A stretch of DNA of 64,000 nucleotides from Stenotrophomonas maltophilia (GTDB lineage Bacteria > Pseudomonadota > Gammaproteobacteria > Xanthomonadales > Xanthomonadaceae). Location: contig NZ_CP029773.1 in assembly GCF_003205835.1 (NCBI RefSeq), forward strand, positions 2,884,501-2,948,500, in the 5' to 3' direction. Positions 53,414 to 59,890 of the stretch are shown here, piece after piece. Position 1 is the first letter of the stretch. Every line of letters begins with the position of its first letter. Position numbers and translations under genes: made by a program. The notes under the pieces were generated by a model, which saw only the letters and a list, made by a program, of their open reading frames with translations, had not been told where the DNA came from and did not search any database.

Positions 53414-53920
53414 ATGCCCCGCGCACTGCTGCTGACCACGCTGGTGGTCTCGACCCTCGCCCTGCTTGTTTCCGGCTGGACCGCCTGGAGCCTGCATCGC
53501 AGCCAATCACCACAGCGCATCATCGAAGCACGCGGGCTGGTCATCCACGATGCAAGCGGCCAGCCGCGGGTGATCCTCGGCGCACCGGTTCCCGATCCGC
53601 TCAGCCAGGGCCGTACCCAGGGGCCGCGCGCCACCGCCTTGTCCGGCCTGATCCTGCTCGGCCCCGACGGCTCTGAACGCGGCGGCTACGGCACCAGCGA
53701 CCGCGGCGGCGAAGCCCTGCTCACCCTGGACGATGCCACCGGCACCACCGAAGTGTTCAAGGTCGTCGCCAACCCCGACCGCGGTGCCAGCCTGATGGTC
53801 AAGCACCAGAACAACACCGGCGCCATGCTCACCTCCTGGCAGGGCAAGCCGGAGCTGATGTTCGTCGATGACAGCGGCCAGTCCTACTACGTGCGCCCCG
53901 GCGCCAACGCCGCGCCCTGA
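53414..53920 (+). CDS. Membrane-anchored protein, unknown function
   Basis: The protein has 168 residues from ATG 53414, with AAGGA about 10 bases upstream. One N-terminal hydrophobic helix (LLLTTLVVSTLALLVSGWTAW) is followed by a soluble part of short beta-like repeats: ARGLVIHDASGQPRVILGAP, GLILLGPDGSERGGYGTSD and LLTLDDATGTTEV. Each has the pattern hydrophobic-D-x-x-G, which suggests a beta-propeller-like or beta-solenoid arrangement. It would sit on the periplasmic side. No family name is certain. It ends shortly before a GTAG hairpin. Confidence 0.65.
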   Translation: MPRALLLTTLVVSTLALLVSGWTAWSLHRSQSPQRIIEARGLVIHDASGQPRVILGAPVPDPLSQGRTQGPRATALSGLILLGPDGSERGGYGTSDRGGEALLTLDDATGTTEVFKVVANPDRGASLMVKHQNNTGAMLTSWQGKPELMFVDDSGQSYYVRPGANAAP

Positions 53921-53929
53921 TCGGCTTCT

Positions 53930-53998
53930 GTAGCGTCGAGCCATGCTCGACTGCCGGTCATGTAGAGTGAAGCAAAGTCGAGCATGGCTCGACGCTAC
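53930..53998. repeat. SMAG-type GTAG hairpin dimer overlapping a stop codon
   Basis: GTAGCGTCGAGCCATGCTCG and an inverted unit ending CGAGCATGGCTCGACGCTAC lie head to head. The TAG of the MocR-type gene on the minus strand (53995-53997) is the GTAG of the right-hand unit. The repeat also separates two convergent genes and may end both transcripts. Confidence 0.85.
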
Positions 53999-55281
53999 AG
54001 ACCGCACACCGCCGCCAGATCATCGGCCAGCTGCCGCAGCTGCGCCGATCCCAGTGCCGCACACGTAATGCGCAGGCCATGTCCCGGCGCTGCCACCGCG
54101 AACACTTCGCCTGCGCGCACATGCCATCCGCGCGAAGCCAGTGCCAGCACCTGCGGATGGCTGTCGGTTGGCAACGGCAGCCACAGGTTCAATCCTTCCA
54201 TCGGTTGCGGTGTCGGCACGCCCCGCGCACGCAGCAGTTCCTGCAGCGACTGCAGGCGCTGCTGGTAACGCTCACCTGCCGAGGCGATCTTCGCCCGCTG
54301 CGTCGCCGACGCCAGCACCGAAGTCGCCGCATCCTGCAGCAGATGGCTGACCCAGCCGGTGCCGGACGCCAACCGCAACCGCAACCGCGATGCGGTCTCC
54401 TCATCGCAGGCCAGCCAGGCCAGCCGCAGGTCCGGACCCAGTGGCTTGGACAACGAACGCAGCACGGCCCAGCGACGACCATCCAGCGGCAGCACCGAGT
54501 GATAGGCCTGCTGCGAAAGCAGCGCGTAGTGATCGTCGATCAGCATCGCCACCTGCGGGTAGGCCGCCAACAGCTGCCGCAACGCCCGCGCCCGCTTCGC
54601 ATCCAGGCTGGCCCCGGTCGGGTTGTGCGCGCGCGGTGTCAGCAGCACCGCGCGTGCGCCAGCCTCCAGTGCCGCACGCAGCGAATCGACCTGCATGCCA
54701 TGCGCGTCCACCGCCACCGGCAACGGCGCATGGCCCACCGCATTGAGCACGTTGAGGCTGCCGAGGAAGCACGGATCCTCCACCGCGATGCGATCCCCCG
54801 GCAACAGCCACGCCGCCAGCAGGCGTTCGATGCCGTCGACCGCGCCATGGGTCAGCTCCAGCGCATAGCCCTCCGGGCAGTCCGCATCCAGCGAGGCGCG
54901 TGCCAGCGCCTGCAACCTCGGGTCGACCGTGCCTACGCCGTACAAACGCGGCGCTGCCGGCGCCAGGCGCAGGTTCGGCAGCAGGCGCGGGTCCGGGTTG
55001 CCACCGGCGAGGTCCTGCAGGGCCAGCCCTGGCGTGCTGCCCTCGCGCGCCAGCGTAGGCGGTAATCCGCGCACCACCGTGCCACGACGGCCCGCCGTGC
55101 TGGCCAGGCCCGCCGCATCCAATCGCTTGTAGGCAGCGGCCACCGTATTGCGGTTCACCCCCAGCTGCTCGGCCAGTTCACGCACCGGCGGCAGCACGCT
55201 GCCGGCCGGCAAGCGGCCCTTGCCGATTCCGTCGCGGATGCTGTCGAAGATCGACTCGGCGCTATGCCCGGTGATTTTCAT
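53995..55281 (-). CDS. MocR-type regulator (GntR domain plus aminotransferase domain)
   Basis: The protein has 428 residues. The N-terminal 75 residues form a GntR winged helix-turn-helix (LPAGSVLPPVRELAEQLGVN then RNTVAAAYKRLDAAGL). The rest is a fold-type I aminotransferase: DPCFLGSLNVLNAVGHAPLP, LTPRAHNPTGASLDAKRARA, and the PLP lysine in RSLSKPLGP. MocR proteins sense PLP or amines and activate divergent genes. It is divergent from yggS, whose product handles PLP, so regulation of that operon by PLP is likely. Operators are described at 55283. Its stop lies in a SMAG repeat. Confidence 0.88.
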   Translation of the reverse strand: MKITGHSAESIFDSIRDGIGKGRLPAGSVLPPVRELAEQLGVNRNTVAAAYKRLDAAGLASTAGRRGTVVRGLPPTLAREGSTPGLALQDLAGGNPDPRLLPNLRLAPAAPRLYGVGTVDPRLQALARASLDADCPEGYALELTHGAVDGIERLLAAWLLPGDRIAVEDPCFLGSLNVLNAVGHAPLPVAVDAHGMQVDSLRAALEAGARAVLLTPRAHNPTGASLDAKRARALRQLLAAYPQVAMLIDDHYALLSQQAYHSVLPLDGRRWAVLRSLSKPLGPDLRLAWLACDEETASRLRLRLASGTGWVSHLLQDAATSVLASATQRAKIASAGERYQQRLQSLQELLRARGVPTPQPMEGLNLWLPLPTDSHPQVLALASRGWHVRAGEVFAVAAPGHGLRITCAALGSAQLRQLADDLAAVCGL

Positions 55282-55282
55282 T

Positions 55283-55317
55283 TTGTCCTATGCCAAAATA
55301 TCTCTTGTCCTGTGCCA
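55283..55317. promoter_or_regulatory. Direct-repeat operator between mocR-type gene and yggS
   Basis: TTGTCCTATGCCA (55283-55295) and TTGTCCTGTGCCA (55305-55317) are direct repeats with one difference and a period of 22 bp, i.e. about two helical turns. Direct repeats of this kind are typical targets of MocR/PdxR dimers. They start 2 bases upstream of the regulator's own start and lie 41 bases from that of yggS, so the site can serve both. Confidence 0.7.
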
Positions 55318-55357
55318 GTGTATCCCACCCTGGCCGCCCTGCATTGGAGGTGCCCGC

Positions 55358-56131
55358 ATGCCCCTTGCCGCTGCCGACTGGCCCGTCGCCCAGTCCGTTG
55401 AACAGATCGCCGCCAACCTGGTCACGGTGCGCCAACGCATCGCCGACGCCTGTGCACGTGTCGGCCGCGACCCGGCCAGCGTGCGCCTGCTGCCGGTCAG
55501 CAAGACCGTCGATGACGCCCGCATCCGCATGGCGGTGGCCGCAGGCTGTCACGAACTGGGCGAGAACAAGGTGCAGGAGGCGCAGCGCAAGGCCGAAACA
55601 ATGGCCGACCTGGGCGTGCACTGGTCGGTGATCGGCCATCTGCAGACCAACAAGGCGCGCTACGTGGCACGCTTCGCCAGCGAGTTCCAGGCGCTGGACA
55701 GCCTGCGCGTGGCCGAGGCCCTGCAGCAGCGCCTGCAACTGGAAGACCGCACGCTGGATGTGTTCGTGCAGGTCAACACCTCGGCCGAGCCGAGCAAGTA
55801 TGGGCTGGAACCCGACGCAGTCGAGGCCTTCGTGCAGCAGCTGCCGGCCTTCGATCGCCTGCGCGTGCGCGGCCTGATGACCCTGGCCATCTTCACCCCC
55901 GAGGTCGAGCGCGTGCGCGCCTGCTTCGTGCGCCTGCGTGACCTGCGCGACCAGCTGCAGCGCGTCGCCCCGCCCGGCCTTGACCTGTCGCAGCTGTCGA
56001 TGGGCATGTCCGGTGATTTCGAAGTGGCCATCGAGGAAGGTGCCACCGTGGTCCGCGTCGGCCAGGCCATCTTCGGTGCCCGCGCCACCCCGGACAGCTT
56101 CTACTGGCCGAACAGCGGAGCCCCGGCATGA
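55358..56131 (+). CDS. YggS-family PLP homeostasis protein
   Basis: The protein has 257 residues from ATG 55358, with GGAGG 7 bases upstream. It folds like the N-terminal barrel of alanine racemase and holds PLP without a strong enzyme activity; it keeps PLP and amino-acid levels in balance. Motifs: RLLPVSKTVDD (the PLP lysine), CHELGENKVQEAQRKAE, HWSVIGHLQTNKARYV, and LSQLSMGMSGDFEVAIEEGA with TVVRVGQAIFG. It is the first gene of a coupled set with the amidotransferase (4-base overlap) and the 74-residue protein. Confidence 0.95.
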   Translation: MPLAAADWPVAQSVEQIAANLVTVRQRIADACARVGRDPASVRLLPVSKTVDDARIRMAVAAGCHELGENKVQEAQRKAETMADLGVHWSVIGHLQTNKARYVARFASEFQALDSLRVAEALQQRLQLEDRTLDVFVQVNTSAEPSKYGLEPDAVEAFVQQLPAFDRLRVRGLMTLAIFTPEVERVRACFVRLRDLRDQLQRVAPPGLDLSQLSMGMSGDFEVAIEEGATVVRVGQAIFGARATPDSFYWPNSGAPA

Positions 56132-56829
56132 AGCACGCGGTTGTGCTGCAACACGTTGCCTTTGAAGACCTCGGCACCCTGCAACCGTTGCTGCTGGCCC
56201 AAGGCTGGCAGCTGCAGGTGCTGCAGGCCGGTATCGACGCGCTGGACTCCGCCGCAACAGCCGACCTGCTGGTGGTGCTGGGCGGCCCGATCAGCGTCAA
56301 TGACACAGCGACCTATCCCTTCGTCACCGACAGCATCGCCCTGCTGCAGCGCCGGCTGCAACAACAGCGGCCGACCCTGGGCATCTGCCTGGGTGCACAG
56401 CTGATGGCCCGTGCACTCGGTGCCAGTGTCGCTCCCAGTGGCGGCAAGGAGATCGGCTTTGCGCCACTGCTGCTGACCGATGAAGGCCAGCGCTCGCCGC
56501 TGCAGGCCCTGCAGGGCATTCCCGTGCTGCATTGGCATGGTGAGGCCTTCGAACTTCCGGCCGGCGCACGCCGCCTGGCCAGCACGCCGGCCTGCCGCCA
56601 CCAGGCCTTCGCCATCGGCCATCACGCGCTGGCCCTGCAATGCCATCCGGAACTGGACGCGCGCCAGTTCGAGCGTTGGCTGATCGGTCACACGCTGGAG
56701 CTGGCCCAGGCTGGCATCGATCCCAACGACCTGCGCGCGCAGGCGCGTCGCTATGGCGCACCACTGGCCGCGGCCGCCACCGCAATGTTCGACCATTGGC
56801 TGCAGGACCTGCCGGAGACACCGCGATGA
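56128..56829 (+). CDS. Class I glutamine amidotransferase-like protein
   Basis: The protein has 233 residues. The class I glutamine amidotransferase triad is visible: the nucleophile in LGICLGAQLMARA (Cys), and His and Glu in LALQCHPELD. DLLVVLGGPISVND and LHWHGEAFELPAGA are typical of the GuaA-like group that stands alone. Such proteins hydrolyse glutamine or gamma-glutamyl compounds, but the acceptor is unknown. Its ATG overlaps the yggS stop, and its own stop overlaps the next ATG (ATGA). Confidence 0.9.
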   Translation: MKHAVVLQHVAFEDLGTLQPLLLAQGWQLQVLQAGIDALDSAATADLLVVLGGPISVNDTATYPFVTDSIALLQRRLQQQRPTLGICLGAQLMARALGASVAPSGGKEIGFAPLLLTDEGQRSPLQALQGIPVLHWHGEAFELPAGARRLASTPACRHQAFAIGHHALALQCHPELDARQFERWLIGHTLELAQAGIDPNDLRAQARRYGAPLAAAATAMFDHWLQDLPETPR

Positions 56830-57050
56830 ACTACCGATTGCAGATCCACCGCGATGGTGCCCACTGGGGCCACTTCGACTGCAGCGGCCCCGATGCCCTG
56901 CAGCGCATGGACAGCATCGCCGCGCAGCTGCCTGCAGACCAGGGCTTCCAGTTGAAGCGGCAGAAGGGCGTCGGTGAAGAGCGCATCCTGTCCAGCAATG
57001 CCGATGGCCTGCGCGTGCTGGCCGCGCAGATCCAGTACCGCGATATCTGA
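56826..57050 (+). CDS. Small protein of 74 residues, unknown function
   Basis: The start MNYRLQIHRDGAHWGHFDCS overlaps the amidotransferase stop by four bases. The composition is that of a real small soluble protein: a beta hairpin, a helix (PDALQRMDSIAAQLPADQG) and a closing strand (EERILSSNADGLRVLAAQIQ). No family is recognised. Coupling to the yggS-amidotransferase genes suggests a related role. Confidence 0.65.
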   Translation: MNYRLQIHRDGAHWGHFDCSGPDALQRMDSIAAQLPADQGFQLKRQKGVGEERILSSNADGLRVLAAQIQYRDI

Positions 57051-57060
57051 CCCGACGATG

Positions 57061-57114
57061 GTAGTGCCGGCCGCTGGCCGGCACTGGAATCTGCCGGCCA
57101 GCGGCCGGCACTAC
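57061..57114. repeat. SMAG-type GTAG hairpin dimer
   Basis: GTAGTGCCGGCCGCTGGCCG and GCACT, then the inverse CTGCCGGCCAGCGGCCGGCA and CTAC. The two units face each other after the 74-residue gene. Confidence 0.85.
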
Positions 57115-57147
57115 CCCGGCTGTTCGCCCGCGTGCGAAGCTTCACCG

Positions 57148-57654
57148 ATGTTGACCCTGCAACGCGGCAACCACCGCGGGCTGCTTGTCGCCCCGCGCTG
57201 GCCCTCCACCCATATCCAGATCGAAGCAGAGGTGCTGCAACGCCTGCTCGATGCGCAGGCACTCCTGCCCACCGAACTGCGCCTGCTGCTCACGCGCGGC
57301 TTCGAATCACGCCACAGTCGCCTCGGTGGGTTCCGCCGCGCGGTGCGGCGGCTCGGCATTGCGGTGTTCCGCACCTGCTACCCGCAGCGCCGCGATGAAG
57401 TCGATGCCATCTTCGGTGCCAACGGTCACGACATCGATGGCCGTCACGTCGATATCTCCATGGTGTTGCACGGCCAGCGACTGCGGCTGCTGCCACTGGG
57501 CGTGTTCACGCCACCCAACTGGCAGGCGCGCCGCGTCAGCCGCCATGCCTGGGCGGTCGCGCAGGTGAAGCACAGCCTGCAGCACTGCGGCTTCCAACTG
57601 CACCCCAACCCGACCGAAGCACTGCAGATCCATTGCGACTACCTGCCCCGGTAG
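57148..57654 (+). CDS. Unknown protein with a weak M15-peptidase-like His-Asp motif
   Basis: The protein has 168 residues from ATG 57148. It is rich in Arg and His. The segment GHDIDGRHVDISMVLHGQRL faintly resembles the H-x-x-x-G-x-x-x-D metal site of M15 D,D-peptidases, but the second half of that site cannot be pointed out. The other landmark is FRRAVRRLGIAVFRTCYPQR. No signal peptide is seen. Its TAG stop is the GTAG of a repeat at 57651. The function is unknown. Confidence 0.6.
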   Translation: MLTLQRGNHRGLLVAPRWPSTHIQIEAEVLQRLLDAQALLPTELRLLLTRGFESRHSRLGGFRRAVRRLGIAVFRTCYPQRRDEVDAIFGANGHDIDGRHVDISMVLHGQRLRLLPLGVFTPPNWQARRVSRHAWAVAQVKHSLQHCGFQLHPNPTEALQIHCDYLPR

Positions 57655-57673
57655 TGCCGACCGCTGGCCGGCA
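57651..57673. repeat. SMAG-type GTAG hairpin overlapping a stop codon
   Basis: GTAGTGCCGACCGCTGGCCG followed by GCA. The first four bases supply the TAG of the upstream gene. Confidence 0.75.
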
Positions 57674-57735
57674 GCGGTGCGCTGCGCCACCCGCCATAGG
57701 CTGACGCACGCCCTCATGCAGGCGATACTCCCACC

Positions 57736-58275
57736 ATGTTCGACGTACCTGCCCACCTGCATGGCGTCGCCTGCGATCTTCAGCAACGGCTCGATCGCAT
57801 CCAGGCGCAGGCCAGCAACAACGACTACCGGCTGCTGATCGATGGAGAAGCACTGCGCTTCCCCGATCGCATCTACGCCGACGGTACGCGCCTGGAACGC
57901 CTGGCATCTTCCCTGCCGGGTGATCACCGCCTGCTGTGCCTGTGCCTGGCCACCCGGCATCCCGATGGCTTCCTGCGACAACGGGCTGTTGCGGCATTGG
58001 GGCAGGCATCGGTGCCGTGGATTCTGGCATTCCACCTGGCGCTGCTCAGCGAGTATGTCGAAGAGATCGCGCTGACGATCGACCACCATGCCCGGAAGAT
58101 TGGCCTGGCCGCTTACGCACCCCTGGTCCGCGAGAACGCCGCCTTCTTCGAACGGTGTATGCAGCGTGCCGCAAGCTATTGGAATGCCTACCACCGGCAG
58201 CGGCATCCAGCGCTGCGCACGTTTCCCGCCCACCGCTTGCTGCTGGAGATACGCAGCGCCAGCCGCGCGGGCTGA
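57736..58275 (+). CDS. Unknown protein of 179 residues
   Basis: It is predicted to be mostly helical: HLHGVACDLQQRLDRIQAQA, PWILAFHLALLSEYVEEIAL, then LVRENAAFFERCMQRAASYW. The two middle helices are hydrophobic, but there is no clear signal peptide. The pattern PGDHRLLCLCLATRHPDGFL resembles no family I can name. It lies alone between a repeat and the iron-signalling operon; a Fur-like site follows 35 bases after its stop. Confidence 0.6.
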   Translation: MFDVPAHLHGVACDLQQRLDRIQAQASNNDYRLLIDGEALRFPDRIYADGTRLERLASSLPGDHRLLCLCLATRHPDGFLRQRAVAALGQASVPWILAFHLALLSEYVEEIALTIDHHARKIGLAAYAPLVRENAAFFERCMQRAASYWNAYHRQRHPALRTFPAHRLLLEIRSASRAG

Positions 58276-58309
58276 TCGGCCATCCAATGCATCGGCCTCG
58301 CACTACAGA

Positions 58310-58329
58310 TGCAAATGATTCTCTTTTGC
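58310..58329 (+). promoter_or_regulatory. Fur-like iron box upstream of the sigma factor gene
   Basis: TGCAAATGATTCTCTTTTGC is an A/T-rich 19-20-bp near-palindrome (GCAAATGA...TTTTGC) that fits the Fur consensus of alternating NATWAT triplets. It lies 65 bases before the start of the FecI-type sigma gene, in otherwise GC-rich DNA. It would switch the operon on when iron is scarce. Confidence 0.7.
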
Positions 58330-58393
58330 TGTAAGGTGCAGCCGCTGCCCTTGCCGCCGCGGGCTGTTCCCTTTCCCAGTTGTCGCCCGCCCC

Positions 58394-58903
58394 GTGTCCA
58401 CGCCTGTCGAACCGACGGATGTCGCGCAGCTGTGTGCGGCCCATTACCGGCCGCTGCACGCCCATGTCCGCCGCAAACTCCCGCAACGCAGCGACGCCGA
58501 TGACGTCGTCCAGGAAACCTGGCTGCGTCTCGTCAAGGTCGCCGCCAGTGGCCTGCTGAGCAATGGCCGCGCGTACCTGTACCGCGTTGCCCACAACCTG
58601 ATCGCCGACCATTACCGGCAACGCCAGCGCCGTCGCGAAGAAGCGCTGGATGACACACAGCTGCATGCCATCGCCGATCCTGCGCCGCTGCCTGAGCAGC
58701 GCCTGCTCGACGCCGAACAGCTGCGCCATCTCGATGCAATCGTCGCCGCGCTGCCGCCGCGCTCGCGCCAGGTCTTCCTGCTGGCGCGTGTGGAACAGAT
58801 GGCTCTGGCCGAGATCGGCCGCCAGCTGGGCATCAGCCGGCAGACCGCGCACGGCCATCTGCTCCGCGCCCTGGTCGCCCTGCAGCAGGTGCCGGGTGCA
58901 TGA
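58394..58903 (+). CDS. FecI-type ECF sigma factor
   Basis: The protein has 169 residues from GTG 58394. Region 2 reads AQLCAAHYRPLHAHVRRKLP and DADDVVQETWLRLVKVAASG. Region 4 reads LPPRSRQVFLLARVEQMALA and EIGRQLGISRQTAHGHLLRA. It is of the iron-starvation group. It should direct RNA polymerase to the TonB-receptor promoter after a signal from the receptor passes through FecR. The stop overlaps the fecR start by four bases (ATGA). Confidence 0.93.
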   Translation: MSTPVEPTDVAQLCAAHYRPLHAHVRRKLPQRSDADDVVQETWLRLVKVAASGLLSNGRAYLYRVAHNLIADHYRQRQRRREEALDDTQLHAIADPAPLPEQRLLDAEQLRHLDAIVAALPPRSRQVFLLARVEQMALAEIGRQLGISRQTAHGHLLRALVALQQVPGA

Positions 58904-59826
58904 GCCAGGACGCGATCACACGCGAAGCCGCCCGCTGGTGGCTGGATGGACACGATGGCACCCGCGACGAGAACGCGTTCGACCAGTGGTGCCGGGCCGA
59001 TCCGCGCCATGTTGCGCAGTACCAGCATCTGCAGCAGCTGTGGCAGGCCGGTGCCACGTTGCCCAGCCTGCAACGGCAGCAGCAGCGCAGGCAACGCCGC
59101 CGCCTGCGCGAGGCCGGCATTGCCGTGCTGTTGCTGTGCGCGCTCGGGCTGTACAGCCGCCACGCCTCGCCGCCGGCCGCGCAGGTACTGCGCACCGCCG
59201 CTGGCGAGATCCGTGATGAAGCCCTGCCGGACGGTTCGCATGTGCTGCTGTCGCCGGGAAGCGAAGTCCATGTGCGCGTCGATGCACAACGCCGCCAGCT
59301 CCAGCTGCAGCGCGGCCAGGCCTGGTTCCAGGTCGCTGCCGATGCCGATCGGCCATTCCAGGTGCATACCCCGCAAGGCACTGTCACCGCACTGGGGACC
59401 GCATTCGATCTTGCCGTGCAGGGCGACAGCAGCGTGGTCACAGTCACCGAGCACAGCGTCCGCGTAGAGAGCGGCACCGCCAGTGCACAGGCCAGCGAGG
59501 GTCAGCAGATACGCTTCAACGGACACGCGCCTTCTGCTGCACATCCTGCAGACGGTGGCGTCCTGGCCTGGCGCGAGCGGCGCCTGCACTGGGTTTCGGC
59601 CCCTCTGGCCGACGTCACCCAGGGCCTGGACCGCTGGCACGGCGGGCATACCTGGATCATCGGTGCACGGCTTCGCCAACAGCCAGTCACCCTGCTGGGC
59701 AATGCCGAGGGTGCCGCCAGCAATCGCGACCAACTGGCCATGCAGCTGCATGTGCGGGTACTGCGCCTCGGCGCGGGTGTGCAGGTGTGGCTGCCGCCAC
59801 GCTGGGAGCAGCGCGGTGCACCCTGA
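58900..59826 (+). CDS. FecR-type anti-sigma/transmembrane regulator
   Basis: The protein has 308 residues. A cytoplasmic N-terminal domain (DUF4880: EAARWWLDGHDGTRDENAFD and QWCRADPRHVAQYQ) is followed by one transmembrane helix (AGIAVLLLCALGLYS, about residues 73-88). The periplasmic FecR domain contains LPDGSHVLLSPGSEVHVRV and ALGTAFDLAVQGD. The C-terminal STN-contacting part contains WIIGARLRQQPVTLLGNAEG. It holds or activates the sigma factor according to receptor occupancy. It is directly upstream of the receptor gene. Confidence 0.93.
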   Translation: MSQDAITREAARWWLDGHDGTRDENAFDQWCRADPRHVAQYQHLQQLWQAGATLPSLQRQQQRRQRRRLREAGIAVLLLCALGLYSRHASPPAAQVLRTAAGEIRDEALPDGSHVLLSPGSEVHVRVDAQRRQLQLQRGQAWFQVAADADRPFQVHTPQGTVTALGTAFDLAVQGDSSVVTVTEHSVRVESGTASAQASEGQQIRFNGHAPSAAHPADGGVLAWRERRLHWVSAPLADVTQGLDRWHGGHTWIIGARLRQQPVTLLGNAEGAASNRDQLAMQLHVRVLRLGAGVQVWLPPRWEQRGAP

Positions 59827-59890
59827 CATCCGGCCCAGCACTGCGTCTACCCAGGATGACGACGCCCTGCGTCAGCCCCTGGAGCCCCCG

